DNA of 64,000 nt from Trichostrongylus colubriformis (GCA_963978905.1 OZ022257.1:18867664-18931663); one strand, 5' to 3'. Shown: positions 1 through 33,417, counted from the stretch's first letter. Notes: generated by a model not told the origin, from the sequence alone. A program made the numbers and translations.

Positions 1-214
1 GAGCCTAAGGGAGGAGTCACTTGTAGAAGGAATATTTTTCACGTCGAGCACAATGGTTCAACATTGCCTTGCAGGTACACCCACTATGGCGTCCCTTCCC
101 GTCCTAGAAATGTTGTCCCTGGTACCAGGAAGTGCATTGTGAAGCGCTTCAGAAAGTAGAGATTACCGGCAAAGTTAATGCCATCAAGTGGTCATGAAAA
201 TCGAAATGTTTTAG

Positions 215-2704
215 GCCCTACTGCGATATCAGCATGTTTGGCCAATAACGATTCATCTCAAGCCGTTTTCTCTCGGAGGAATCATGAAGGGTAGCGGTGA
301 GTGTTTCAAGGTTTCCTCTTATAAGTAAAAGACGCCTCTGAATGGACCCTTTACAGCCAACAAACCACCGGGTCTTGTTAAGAATAAAGCACTCTATATG
401 CTGAAGGATTTGCAAAGAAACAACGAATTCTGGAACATGAATCTCTCACCACCACAGGTTCGACGTTCATCGATTTCCCTAACCTCGTCATCGTCACCCT
501 ACCCCAGCATAACCGAACCTTGCATCGCGATTTCATAAACACTTCAGAACTTCATGAAATGGATACGCACGGAAACCAGTGATAATGCGATGAAGCTGCT
601 GCTCATAATTCAAAGAGACCAGCCAGGTATGCTTCATGTGCTGAGGAATTTCATGAAATACTGGAAACCCAATTATTCATCAAGATCTAAAACCTTGACG
701 TCCATCATGGCCTCAGCATCAGTCAAACTTCTTATAAGCACTGTTCTAATAATGAATTGCCAGAGCTCAAGAATATGAATAACCTTACAAACGGCACACC
801 GGTGGATGCTTATTGATTGGTAGGTCTGAGTATAGGTAATTGCTTGTTTCGAGTAACCAATGGAACATGGAAGGAAGAAGGAGCGTTGTTGAACCATTTG
901 AGCACATTAATTACAGTATATTTCTACATGAGGTCGTCAAATTTCATCGCAAAAAAAGATGACCTTAGGCTCCATATAGTTTCACTCTTTCACTCCTGAT
1001 CAATCAGCCCTCAAAGGACAGAAAACTGAAGAGAGGTTCCGGTTACCTGTCTGAATAGGAGAGAGGAAGAAGTGAGTGACGAATTTAATCAATTAAGAAT
1101 TCAAAAAATTATGCGATTCCCAGAAAATTGACAGGAGATGGGATAACTACCATGTCACATTTTCCGAAGGAATTCATGCTGTTACAAAAGCAAAATGGAA
1201 CTGTAATAGGGATTCGCAGGTCTCGAGAGTAGGAAACTGTTATCAGTTGGTGACCGCCCTGGCATCATCACCATCGTACGATCGATGATTTTTTTTACAG
1301 CAAAGGGCAGCTGGAATTTAGGCGCTGCTGTACTGATTGGGTAATAGAATTGAAGAAGAAATAATGGAAAAATATCATAACACCGAGACAAACAACCCTT
1401 GTAAAAACGAGCGCATTTTGTCCCGCCGTTCTTATAAAGAGTCTCTAAGGGGTCAGTTCGAGGTCAGTATGAGCACTGACTGACCTTGACTTGACACCAT
1501 GGATAGTCGATATTCATGGCCTGAGTTTTCCGAGTGGCAAAGTGATCACTCACCTTCCAGCTACCTATCACCTTGGCATGCTGGGTGAACTCGCTTAATA
1601 CTGTTCTGCCTGTTGATTTGAATGAAAGGTCTCATATTACCTGAAGGTCTCAACCAATAAATAAATAAATATTACGAATCTGAAATTTGTAGGGGGGAAA
1701 ACGAAATTCTGTAACACACCTGAACAAACTGACTTGTCTCAATCGATTCGTAACTAGCACAGCGATCTGAATTTTGGATTGCCACGCATTTGTGCTATAG
1801 ATTGCTGTTGCTTCCTAATCCCTCGCCATAACTCAGAAACCATGAGTCGGTCAAAAAAAGAATTTTCGCTGTGGCTCCGCCTACTATAGAAGATATCCAC
1901 TGCATTGATCACGAATATGACCTCCGCCTTCGATGGAGGCGCTAAATCGGCGTCCAGAAACTTTTTAGATAAAAACTTCCATATGGGGGTGATACGATGT
2001 CCTGATCTTGAATATGACCTTCGCTTCGGGCGCCGGAATCTTTAAAATTGTGTAATTCGGCCTAAGCCATGGTGAACAGGGGAAGGTATCTGTCAAGTAA
2101 TTGTTGCGTGGCCAGTTTGATAGAAATAGGGCCGATGTCGAAAGCGGAGGCCATATTTGTGATCGGCTTCCCGAACTTCTCCTATGGCATCAGTGAAAAT
2201 GATTTTTGGACCACTCGCGGTTTTTTTAGGTTGTGATTTTATTAGTTCACAGATAAGTTGGAAAGAGTTTCTCGAGAGTTCTGGAAAAGAATTTGGTCAG
2301 ATGGAGAACCAATATTCAAGCGTGGAGATTTTGAAAAGGTATTTTCAAGTTTGTAATTAATTTTACATCGTAAGCGTGAGAATTCTTTTGCAGGTATTGA
2401 TAAATAGTGAAATCACAAACGGAGCCAAGCTTATTGATCAAATGGATTGCGACTACGCTGCTACTGAACTAGAGCAGAACACCAAGGCCGCCCTGGATAC
2501 CGGGGTAAACTGTACCCACATGGGAGTCTCTGAAGTGGAAAATTCCCTTAAGCTTATCCATTATAGGCATTCGGTGCTCCATGGATAGTTGTTCACAAGG
2601 ACGGTGAGGAGCACACGTTTTTTGGTTCCGATCGTCTTCATCTAATCGCTCATCTCATTGGGCAGAAATTCACCGACGGTCTCGTACAGTACTCAAAGTT
2701 GTGA
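215..2704 (+). CDS. gstk: Kappa-class glutathione S-transferase (C-terminal ~198 residues, six exons)
   Basis: Exons 215-296, 357-457, 548-626, 2253-2338, 2394-2504 and 2567-2704 (stop TGA 2702-2704) join in phase through GT-AG introns of 60, 90, 1626, 55 and 62 nt. Conserved kappa-GST pieces appear in order: LLRYQHVW, LKPFSLGGIMKGS, NKPPGLVKNKALYM, QRDQP, LERVSREFWKRIWS, NTKAALDTG, AFGAPWIVV and FFGSDRLHLIAHLIG. Kappa GSTs are DsbA-like thioredoxin-fold enzymes of mitochondria and peroxisomes that conjugate glutathione. The first exon, with the catalytic SPYS-type motif, is not in the window, so the gene starts upstream of base 1; the family is usually about 225 residues. The frame is intact and the gene looks functional. 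Identity is certain; which worm paralogue (gstk-1 or gstk-2) cannot be told. Confidence 0.9.
627..2252 (+). other. Large intron of gstk
   Basis: This is the only long intron of the gene (1626 nt; donor GTATGC after QRDQP, acceptor TTCACAG). The flanking exon phases (1 nt plus 2 nt) rebuild an aspartate codon. The ORFs inside it look spurious. A degenerate ~22-bp motif like GATCACGAATATGACCTCCG occurs at about 1898-1919 and 2012-2032, and inverted at about 2143-2166, so part of the intron is repeat-derived. No transposon end was recognised. Confidence 0.7.
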
Positions 2705-3455
2705 GACTTAAAAGGGTATTCGAAAGAAGTTCTTCTATTAAAACAAATTTTCAACGTATAAGTCGACTTGAAATTTGGTGTTTTTGCTTGTTACACCAAT
2801 CAAGTGTCATTTGGTCACCCACTGGGGGATTTGTTCAGTGAACGTAAACGAGCCTCTCTGTTCTTGGACCAGGGGTGCCATGGTAGTGGTGCCCAGGGTA
2901 AGGCGTTGGCAGGAACCCTCGGGTGGGGGCTGTATTTTGGGTTGGTGGGCGAGAGGAGCGATCAATGGTCGAGGTGTTCTCGACAGGCTATGATTTTTTG
3001 GCAACAGTGTAAAGCGACATAATCTGATTGCCCTCGGGGAATAGTGAGCGCCGCAACAGCATAAACGCGTTTTTTGATACACCAACGCATATCAACCACC
3101 AGTAAAGAGCACATGAGTCTTTTGAATGGTAAAAGAGTTGGGAGAGGACCACATTTTTAAAATCTCAAGAATTTTCCTCAACGCTTGAGTGAGACAATTG
3201 TTAGCTCTCTGATGATGCTGTAACTTTTTTGCCAGTATTCGCCATATACTCCTCGCGTTGAACCAAAAGTGACAGAGAAACGTGAGATATCAATAGTCCA
3301 GAGTTATGAAATTTTGTGGGGTCGCATAACCCTGATATGCAGGATTTATGGTGAATGAATTGTAAACAAAAAATCCTTAATGAAAAAATTTTCTAATGAA
3401 CCCTCACTCGAAAGGGCTCACTGTGGCTCTGAATTGGATAATAGTACAGATAGTA

Positions 3456-3929
3456 CAGGGTGGTCCACTTGAAGTGTGACGGTTGAGAATAATCCATTTT
3501 TGGGCATTTGAAGTTTTTTTTGCTTTTTCTGTTGTTTATTCGTTTTTCTCCGTAAATAGTATCACATACCGATCGTTCAGCTGTAGTTGCTATGCTCAAG
3601 CGCGGCGTCTTATTTGAGGAGATTTCTCACTTCCGTTAAGAGGACAAAATATCCCCGGAATGTTCCTCTAGAAGCCGGAACAAGCTGAGGCCTATCATTT
3701 TCACCGTCATAAAAATAGAAATCTCGCCGGAATTGACTGCACGCATAGTGAAGAATTTCAGGGAGATTGGATGCTTGTATTGAAGCCTTCTATTGAGGGC
3801 CGAACATTTCGAATGTGTGATGTAATCCCTCATGTAGAATTTTCTGGCGTATATAAAAATTCTCTTATTTGGCTTGATTAGTGCAAACTTGTGGGTAGTT
3901 TTTTTCCGTCACACTTGTGGACCAACCTG
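3456..3929. mobile_element. Small Tc1/mariner-type element (474 bp) with TA target duplication
   Basis: Inverted ends CAGGGTGGTCCAC and CAGGTTGGTCCAC, followed on both sides by an AGTGTGACGG-like block, are flanked by TA at 3454-3455 and 3930-3931. The interior has only short broken ORFs. An internal stretch at about 3640-3710 resembles sequence at about 23720-23790, so the core exists elsewhere in the window. It is most likely an internally deleted Tc1-superfamily element lying between the convergent gstk and kqt genes. Confidence 0.6.
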
Positions 3930-4177
3930 TATAAGGGTACTGCTTATGCTTCACTGCGTTGTCGGCATCGAATTTTAGGAAGCTGATGTAGACAACATCA
4001 TCAAACACATAATTTCTGTGCAAGTCTTATTTGATATCAAAGCGCAATAAAAAAGCAGCAGTACTGAAGTCGTGATGTCAGAGTGATCAAGTTTTTGGCA
4101 ACCAACTTTCAAGTCTCACGATGATGGCTGTGACCTGCACCTTGGCAAGTGCAGTCCATCAAGTACTAATACTCATG

Positions 4178-4865
4178 TATTAGGTTTATGCAGAATAAAT
4201 GGCCGAAACGTAATTGGCCATAACTTCGCTCAGACACAGCTTTATTTGTCGACATAAAAACCATTCGAATCTACACAACCTTGCCAACGATCTGGTAAGG
4301 AAAATATACCATCACGATCAAATTCAGGATTGCAAAATTAATAAAGTCAAGAATGGCATTTTTACCGTGCATAATTTTTCTGCCGCAGGTTTGCATCGGG
4401 AACCCGGAAAAAGTGGTAATCCGTCAGGGATAGGTCTGGGGAATAAGGGAGGTGAGGGAGAGGCTCGATGCCTAACTGCATCATTTTTTTACTGAGTGCG
4501 CAAAACAACGCAAAACCCCACAGTTCGCAAGTTACCCGGCAGAAACTGATCGAGACTCTCCCTCACCCCCTTATTCCTCAGACCTATCTCTGACGAATTA
4601 CCACTTTTTCCCGGTTCTCGATGCAAACCTGCGTCAGAAAAAAATTCGCCGAAATTATGCGGGTTGAAAATGCCATCGTTGACTTCATTAATTTTCGCAA
4701 TCCTGAATTTGATCATGATGGCATATTTTCTTTACCAGATCGTTGGCAAGGTTGTGTAGATTCGAATGGTTTTTATTTCGACAAATAAAGCTGTGTCTGA
4801 GCGTTATGGCGTTTTGAAAAAAGTAGTCCGTTTTGGCCATTTATTCTGCATAGACCTGATATGTA
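4178..4865. repeat. Long foldback (inverted repeat) element, ~690 bp
   Basis: Two arms of about 300 bp are inverted copies of each other. The outer ends share TATGCAGAATAAATGGCC. Inside, the arms share CAGACACAGCTTTATTTGTC, ACCATTCGAATCTACACAAC and the CCGGAAAAAGTGG region. The short centre lies near 4480-4510. No transposase is present; ORFs on either strand are shadows of the palindrome. It could be a non-autonomous DNA transposon or a tandem inverted duplication; the ends were not defined well enough to call a target duplication. Confidence 0.7.
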
Positions 4866-6218
4866 CTATGTAGGAATATGCATGTTAATGACAAGAATGA
4901 CATCCTTTATTTTCTATCTCTTTTTATGCTGTTGAAAATGCTTATTCCAATGTTTGGAACAAGAAGTGCGTTTGTATGTATGTAACTATTTTCTGACTTT
5001 CAAGTCTTCTAAATAAAGCGTAGATTGCATGTTTGTCTCAAATCGCATCCATGGACGAGGTCTAGGGTTGACCCTAGAGGTCCCTCAGAGAAGGTGGTCG
5101 TGCTCTATAGAGGTTATCATGACCATTTTTACAAAAGTATTTTTTTCAAATTGGAAGTTTCCTTTTTTATAGACTATATCGCCTGTAACGTAACGAATGA
5201 GGTCGCACGTGGTATTAAAATCCTTTATAACAGCCAAGTGATAAAAAATTCTTGTAGATTGTTCATGCACAACGCACAGGGATCTTTCTTAATAGGACCC
5301 AGCAGAAAAAAGCTGAAACGAGGTCAAATAGCATTTCACTGGAAAATTCCAAATTTTGTTACGTACCGCTACAGAATTTGCTGCTTGATCCGAGCTTCAA
5401 GCAGGTTTTCTAAATATCACATGATTCTTGCGCTTGAAAAAAGGGACTGTCCTGAGGAACATAGTGTATGCTTGAAGATTTCGTTGAAAAGGACAAATGG
5501 AAATTAGACGATTAAGTGAAGAAGGATATGCAGTATTGCTCTCACAAATAGTAGCGGTCGAAAATATGTATATGCAGTTTGGAATCCTGGCCATGACTTT
5601 GGCCGACGTCTACACTTCTCATTCATTTTTTTGTTTTGAAGGTGATTGGTATACAATGAAGCAAAGCATATCAGCAGAGTAGGGTGCAAGGTGAAGGCTG
5701 AAAAATTATTTACCTGAAAACTCTGAGAATGATTAATCACGTGCCTCTATGCTGTAAAGTGCTGTCATGATTCCAAATGAAAGTAACAAAGTTCTAGACT
5801 TAATCCATCTCACTTTCTGCCACCTGCTCGTTTCGACAATCGAGGTTTTTATTGCTAATTGAATTTTGAAAGACTTGGTCATTTCCAGAGTTTTCAATTG
5901 AATAAATTTTTAAATTCTCACTCTGCACCCTAACTAGCTGAGATAGTTTACTTCAGTACCAATTGCCTTTAAAACATAAAAAAATTGAATGAAAGATGTA
6001 AAGGTCGACCGAAGTTATGGTTAGGATCCAAAACCGCATATGTTTTTGACTGCTACTGTACTTCATGGTCCTAATCCCAAGGCTCATGTAAAATAGCACG
6101 GGTTAGAGTAATAATGGAACTCCGCCACGCGCAGTGAAGGCGAGCTCAAAATACTTTCTTCTGTGAAACGGTGGTGCAACCAGTTGACGACGGATTCCCT
6201 GATCATGCACTTTTTTTG
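4866..6218. other. Intergenic stretch, no recognised gene
   Basis: The longest uninterrupted ORF of the left third lies here (5025-5507, +, 160 codons). Its translation has no recognisable family, no signal peptide and low-complexity Lys/Phe content, and I see no splice partners, so I treat it as spurious. The remainder is AT-rich sequence without visible repeats. Confidence 0.4.
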
Positions 6219-6630
6219 AAGGAATTGTAAAAATGAGTTTTTTTGTTAATCATGTATTTGTATGTTTGTATGTTATGTTGTATGTATGTAACATGTATGT
6301 TGTATTTGGCTAATAAGGGCCGCCTGCAACATTTCACGCAAAATTTCAAAAGTGAGAGTTTGGCTACGATACAGGCCCCCTAGGTCTCAGCCGGGTGGGC
6401 GGGGCCTCCGAGCAAAAGCCCATTCCCGTCTTCCGCGGCGGTTGGGACGGCGGCGGGTGACGGGGTGGGCACATGCTCGGAGGCCCCTCCCACCTGGCCG
6501 AGAATTTGTAATGCGGTATCATAGCCAGATTCACATTTTTTCGCGTAAAACTTTGCATGCAGCGCAGGTTAGTCAAGTACAACATAAACGTATGGGTGAC
6601 AGAAATCTCATTTTTCCGTGGACGTCCTTT
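6219..6630. repeat. Foldback MITE of the GGAATCGTCC family, diverged copy
   Basis: Both arms match the better copies at 24929-25352 and 38543-38966: a GGAATTG.. start, a TATGTTGTATTTGGCTAATA block, the GGTGGGCGGGGCCTCCG core, then the inverted arm ending CCGTGGACGTCCTTT. The left terminal region is expanded by TGTATG-like slippage. A run of 17 G lies just beyond its right end (about 6637-6653). The overlapping ORFs are palindrome shadows, not genes. Confidence 0.75.
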
Positions 6631-7249
6631 ACTGCGGGGGGGGGGGGGGGGCGTACCTCTGATACCATTCCTGGCTTCAACTCATCACTGGGGAAATTCT
6701 TCCATGTTACGGCATTCCATATGTTACCTTCTGTATTTTATGCTTTGCAACTCAGAAGATGGCTCAAACAAGTAAGAAGAAAGTGAAGTTCACGAGCGTA
6801 ATAATTGAGCCAACTATCGCCTGTACGAAGTCTTTGTTGAAAAAGGTAAAGATTATAAGTCACTCAATTATTGTACTAGTTTTGGAATGGACGGCCCAAA
6901 ACAAGCTCCACAACAACCACGTTCTCCGCTGAACCCCTTTTTCAGGTCTTAAACACCGTGCCAGGATCATATGGCATGGTTAGAAAATAGTTTCTCTCGA
7001 ATGGATGCTTTTTTGATCTTTATCTCACAGATTTCTATCCTGAAGAAAATCCAGTCACCGTTAACATAGGATGATAAAAGATACATGAAAACTGTTTTGG
7101 CTAAAGTAGAATTATAATACAAAAGCGAGAAAATAACGGAAAATCTTCAAATTTGAATTAAAAAACTGATTACCTGTAGTTTGGAAATTATGCCACACCA
7201 ACTCATGGCATATATTCTGTTCTCTACCATTCACTTTTTCACCTGACTG

Positions 7250-7506
7250 TGCTGTTTGTTGTATAACTTACTTCTCATCCTCATGAATGAATGAAATACA
7301 CGCTACGAGACAACAAATGACATCTCCTTTAGCGAGCAGCTCGGAAATGTGATGTTGCAGTTCGAAGAGATGCGAATACAAGCCAAAACGTGGCGCTTCT
7401 GAATCCGGGTTTCCTCACCGATTATCGCTTTTAACATCGAACGTTCTTTTCGAACGATCATTTCTCCCAATTTCCCTCTTTCGGCCGACCCTTCCGGATT
7501 CCCTTA
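7250..7506 (-). repeat. Dispersed repeat R1, minus-strand copy
   Basis: The reverse complement of this stretch matches 9735-9935 and 33418-33660. Shared blocks are AAGGGAATCCGGAAGGGTCG, AAAGCGATAATCGGTG, GGATTCAGAAGCGC, GTATTCGCATC, TTTCCGAGCTG and TTGTTGTCTCGTAG. No coding capacity or terminal repeats were recognised, so the superfamily is unknown. Confidence 0.65.
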
Positions 7507-7549
7507 AAGTTTCGCTGCCAGTTGTGGCACGAGAATCACCAACTATCAG

Positions 7550-7555
7550 TTTATT
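7550..7555 (-). promoter_or_regulatory. Candidate poly(A) signal of kqt
   Basis: AATAAA on the minus strand, about 236 nt past the kqt stop codon. It is the nearest canonical signal seen downstream; use is inferred. Confidence 0.35.
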
Positions 7556-7790
7556 GGTAACAAACCATTATTCGAACAAGAGATCACAGAATCAGTCAAT
7601 GACTACAAACGCTAATTGCACTCATTTAAGGTATGTACAAATCGATAATTGATTACTAGTCTTTATAATGTAGGCACTGTAAGCCGATGGCGGATTATTA
7701 TGAAGGGAATGACCAAAATGATTTCGGCTATCTATTGATCATATTGAGTATCTGTTGAGACTGCAAGAGTTACACAGGTCCTGATGGTGG

Positions 7791-29208
<21,418 letters not shown>

Positions 29209-30060
29209 CTGAAATGGGGTCTTTTATGTAGGATTAATAAATGTGCAAATGCGTTGTTAATGAGGTAAACGATAAGCTCAGACTCGGATTGAACAACAGA
29301 ATGTTTGGAGAGAAGAGTTAAGGCGTCACATTATTCATAATACGGTCAGTGGACAGGTACCGCTCACGTCGCGTGAATAAAAAAAGCCTTGCGACGGTTT
29401 GTTCGCGAACACACCGTCGCAACGTCATAACATCGTTCAGAATGGATAAAATGGAAAGTTTTAAAAAGCATTGGATTCGTCTCAACGCGGCAAGTTCAGT
29501 GATTTATAAAATGTTAAATTTTGATCAGAAACGGTCCTGAAAATCGCGCGGAAACGCGTTTTCGCGTTTTCCCGCTATAAGTCAATTGTTTGTTGGTTTT
29601 TTATCGGACTTGTGTACATTTTCGTAATCAGCTCGTTGAGCTCTACAAGAGGGTGCTACAAGTTTTTGGTTTCTCAAACTCGATACTGGACCATTTTTCA
29701 CATTCTGGGAAGTTTGAGGGAAATTTTCTTTAGAACCTGATGAGTTGGAGATAAAATCCTTTCACAATCCTAATCTGAACGCATAGAAGTGTGGCAGCCT
29801 GAAGTTTCGGTCACTTGAGATCAGCCCTTACTCCTTTGTGTGGCCCTAAACAGCGCCTCCGTGTATACTCTGCTAAACAAAAACCATCTCTTAACTCATC
29901 TGCAGACGGAGATTCCCTAACGAAATGTATGCCTTTCGATTCCTCTGAGAAAATGCTATCGAACGACATACAAAAACCTTTGTGATGAAAAATGTCTTAT
30001 TTTCGTATTTCCAGCCGTTTCCTTTTGTGGATCGACGTCTCAACCTCCTGTCGGCCGTTG
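29209..30060. other. Upstream region of kqt, no recognised feature
   Basis: Apart from the short inverted sequence TTGCGACGGTTTGTTCGCGAA / CACACCGTCGCAA near 29388-29424, nothing stands out. A kqt promoter may lie here but no TATA or motif can be argued. Confidence 0.3.
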
Positions 30061-30150
30061 CAATTCACGTGCACGCCCTGGGAGAGCGGTCACGATCGAT
30101 GACGCCACCGCGAGCTCCTAGCGCTTTCCCACGGCCGTGCACGTGAATAG
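30061..30150. repeat. 90-bp hairpin
   Basis: ATTCACGTGCACG with CCTGGGAGAGCG pairs with CGCTTTCCCACGGCCGTGCACGTGAAT. It lies just left of the larger palindrome at 30164-30749 and is separate from it. Confidence 0.5.
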
Positions 30151-30163
30151 TGCGATGGGTTGT

Positions 30164-30749
30164 GGTGTAGGTTGGGACACACGAATCTAGGCCGTGACTC
30201 TGTAACAGCCTGTGGTCTTTGACCTAAGCCTTAAATAATTCAGACAATTTGTTCATGTAAATCGTGTCCTCCTTGCAAGTCTGTTCCGTAGTATAGTCAA
30301 ATTGTCTGAATTATTCATGTCACAGGGCAAAGGCCACAGGCTGTTACAGGGTCACGGCCTAGATTCGTGTGTCCCAACCGTCACCCGTCTTTGTTGTGTA
30401 ATATTATTTGTTCATTTGTTATGTAATATGCCGTAGTGTCATCAAATCATCATAAAAAACCATAAAAATAATAAATTAAGACCTACATTAGAAAAAAAGC
30501 GAAAGAGATATTTTACTCAATCCGGGGTGACGCTTGGGACACACGAATCTAGGCCGTGACCCTGTGACAGCCTGTGGCCTTTGCCCTGTGACATGAATAA
30601 TTCAGACAATTTGACTATACAACGGAACAGACTTGCAAGGAGGACACGATTTACATGAACAAATTGCCTGAATTATTTAAGGCTTAGGTCAAAGGCCACA
30701 GGCTGTTACAGGGTCACGGCCTAGATTCGTGTGTCCCAACCTACACCCC
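30164..30749. repeat. Palindrome of two ~225-bp hairpin units in inverted orientation
   Basis: Unit 1 (30164-30386) and unit 2 (30524-30749) are near-identical inverted copies separated by 137 AT-rich bases. Each unit is itself bounded by inverted repeats of about 65 bp sharing GTTGGGACACACGAATCTAG, GCCGTGACCCTGT and ACAGCCTGTGGCCTTTG. Each unit's centre contains AATAATTCAGACAATTTG and TCCTCCTTGCAAGTCTGTTC. The outer GTGTAGGTTGGG and inner GGGTGACG ends are also mirrored. Confidence 0.85.
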
Positions 30750-31369
30750 AACAAAGACAGAACAGACTATAAAGAAACATATATATAAATATGCAACAAA
30801 CAAAGATCAGTCACTGTAATTGAGGATGTCATGGATCACACACAACATAAACTTTGACCACAACCGCTTACATCTCTACCAGCTGGGAAGGTCACTCTTT
30901 CCCACGAGTTAAATAATACGGAGGAGCCAGCATGTAAGGCACTTTTAGATAGGCGATATTGGATGATTCTAGATGTTTGGATGCTACTTTTAGACGTTTG
31001 TATGGAGATGTGAGATATTTTTCGTATGATATTTTGGGAATTCACATGATCAAAGCTTTTAAAGACAGCTGGATAAAGACAAAATCAACAAATCCCCGTA
31101 GTTCACAGTAAGACTCCTGTCGACTACGACTACGATGTCAATGAAAAAGGAGTAGTAGAAACAGGGAGAAAACAACAGGTAAACAAAAAATAAAGGAGCG
31201 AGAAAAAATTAATCGAGTTTTGGAAGTCAGAAAGTCTTAGAAATCCAGATTGGGCTCATGGATTTCACAAGTGTTGTTCAGCTTGAAACCAGAGAACATT
31301 AATGGGGATGATACCAATAGTTTGCTTTTCGAGGTAAAGGTGGCTTTTCAGAACTGATATAAAGGATAA
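30750..31369. other. AT-rich stretch, no recognised gene
   Basis: A small internal repeat (ACTTTTAGATAGGCGATATT / GATTCTAGATGTTTGG / CTTTTAGACGTTTG) is visible at 30940-31005. No exon or transposon end is supported. Confidence 0.3.
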
Positions 31370-31480
31370 GGATAAAGGATAGTTTTTGGCGTTATTCAAT
31401 CCCATCTTGGGATGCGTCGCACATTTTACTTCCATACAGAATCGTGGTAGCTGGTGTATGATTCTAGATTGGGCTACCAA
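31370..31480. repeat. Fragment of the SINE-associated tail
   Basis: TTGGCGTTATTCAATCCC then CAGAATCGTGGTAGCTGG resembles 22905-22975 (GTGGCGTTATTGATCCC, CAGATTCGTAGTGTCAGG), which adjoins the SINE copy there. Confidence 0.4.
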
Positions 31481-31969
31481 ATCTAATGTCAAGGACTGTT
31501 ACACTTAATTGAGCTTTCATTGCATGTATATTATTTATTTACTTAGGGGGTATATCTGTCCTTGAGTAATACCATAACCTTTTGATTTGTTTGCTAACCT
31601 TGTTGTGACTGTTTTTGTAACTCGTTATTTTAACATGCTTCACTTGAGCAGTGTGTGACCCCCAGAAACGCCCTATATGGATTTGAGTGGACGTTGGTGG
31701 TGTTGACGGACCTACTAGGATGGTATCCGGAGGCGCACCACAGATCTTGCGACTTGCAGTGTTGGCGGCCCACTGCTCTTCACCACCTTTCGCCTCCACT
31801 CAACCACACCCGTTCCCCACCCACCGCCAGTCATTTTATGCTCTACTAGGCCGCTCATCTGTTTCTGTTTCTGTTTTTATCGGTCACTTTGTAAACAGTT
31901 TGTTTTGTTTTGTCTTACTTGTTTTAAACCGATAAAAATCCTAATCCTAATCCTAAGAATGTGATGTGG

Positions 31970-32170
31970 CCTATACAATGACTTCCGGTGGCCAGCCGAT
32001 GTACAAGTCAGTGCTTTTATCCTCCCAGACGAGTCTGGTACCAATTCACCGACCCCGGAGGGTTGGAAGGCATGGTTGGCCTAGGCGGGCGTTGATGCGG
32101 GATTTGATCCCCGCACCATGGGAGTGGGGTGCGCGCCACCTTCCACTACACCACCTCCGCCCGTCAAAAC
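31970..32170 (-). repeat. tRNA-derived SINE, best copy
   Basis: Read on the minus strand it begins with a tRNA-like head: GGCGGAGGTGGTGTAGTGG (box A) and, about 30 nt later, GCGGGGATCAAATCCCGC (box B within a stem). A unique body follows (CTCGTCTGGGAGGATAAAAG, CACTGACTTGTACATCGGC). Related copies are at 22960-23185 and 40484-40700. The spacing of boxes A and B fits an RNA polymerase III internal promoter. No LINE partner was identified. Confidence 0.7.
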
Positions 32171-32863
32171 TGATATATGAGCGTATTTATTGAGGTGGAG
32201 TAACCATACCACATATCGCATGAAGGCACGTTATGCTAGAGTTTCATCCGGTACACTGAAAACTTCGAAATAGAACCTTCAAAACAGCTAGAGAATAAAG
32301 AAGTCCTCACGATCAGTTTCGTGGAAGACCGTGGATCGCAAACGTGCTTACATTAGGGCAGTAAACTCATGTTTTTTATTCTGCTGGGACATACATATTA
32401 GCAACCCACAGATAAATTGTAGTCATGCTTGCTATTCAAGGAGTGGTAAAAAGGCGATACCTATAAAAGGCAGAGTGAAGAGAGTAGTTTTAGGAACCTG
32501 ACGTGGTTTACTTATGAAGCAGCATTCAACCTGCGATGCTTGCCTTTCAAGGGGCCGGTTTGGTAGTTGCTGATTGCTTAAGGCAACATCTGATAATTAA
32601 CGATTCAATCACTTGGTGATTCGTGTGTGCACGAAAAGTTTCTGCGAAATGATAATCCATCAGCATAATTTCTTCTACGAAACGTAACACGATGTTGAAC
32701 ATGTGATATCTTTTTGAAAACATCATTATACTTCTTCTTGAAAATTATTATTGAAAAGCACTTTGTTCATAACTCCAACACGGAAAAACGGTGAATGAGA
32801 GACACTGAAACATTCCAGAAGTATTCTGAAATGAATGGTTGGGCAATTACCGCAAATCATTAC

Positions 32864-33075
32864 CTTGAAGAGAGCGACACGGTAATTTGGGCGATTGCAT
32901 ATGCCAAGCGTGGACTCCGAAAGTAGAGCGCGAAGTAGCACAACACCAGAAAAAGAGCGAAATTAGAATACCAGCCGGGAAATAGAACCCTCCAACGTCG
33001 AGCATGTGCTTTCGCGTCCCTTGGCATAACTGAAAAGGGTGATGCAACGACGAGGCCAGCTAAGGTTGCGTTCAT
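32864..33075 (-). CDS. Candidate exon with hydrophobic segment, unidentified
   Basis: From ATG at 33075 an open frame (MNATLAGLVVASPF, then YSNFALFLVLCYFALYF) runs to a strong donor, CTTCAAG|GTAATG. It would place one transmembrane segment at residues ~38-55. An internal acceptor (CCCTTTTCAG) and an alternative reading on the plus strand (ATG at 33084, then SISGFGESGKDLERKRLLG, donor GTAAGTTT) compete, so strand and frame are not settled. Confidence 0.3.
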
Positions 33076-33417
33076 ATTATTACCATGCAGTCGACTACAC
33101 CTGAGGTGATGCGCTCTATTTCGGGATTTGGCGAATCCGGGAAGGATCTGGAGAGGAAGAGGTTACTTGGTGGTAAGTTTGCTGCAGTTTGCTGTAACAG
33201 TGTGGATTCGAACCCGTGGAATCCAAGGGTAAATTAATAAAAAACCCCGGCATCGCCACAAAACAATAACGTTTCGTCCTGTCCCAGTGTGTGAAGCCTA
33301 CTTCCTATTAATGTCCCTCACATTCACAAAATTTCTTGAACGCCACGTCCGGCTGTTCACGGGATGTACAAAAGTAACAAAAAGTGTCAAGACATGCGCA
33401 AAAATATAGTGCCATAG

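Noticed and set aside
1..159. Open frame from base 1 to TAG at 157-159 (RNIFHVEHNGSTLPCRYTH..) that could be a terminal exon
   Set aside because: It lies directly before a gstk exon on the same strand and has no recognised family. It is probably intron sequence of gstk with a chance open frame.
5025..5507. 160-codon plus-strand ORF
   Set aside because: No family, no splice partners, low-complexity composition; chance ORF in AT-rich DNA.
6352..6786. 144-codon Arg/Pro/Gly-rich ORF
   Set aside because: It lies entirely over the GC-rich arms of the foldback MITE and the G-run; similar shadows occur in every copy.
31935..31956. Telomere-like (TCCTAA)n run
   Set aside because: Only three units and the unit differs from the nematode telomere TTAGGC; treated as simple sequence.
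33190..33240. tRNA-like T-arm (GATTCGAACCC)
   Set aside because: No acceptor stem, D-arm or anticodon arm can be folded around it on either strand.
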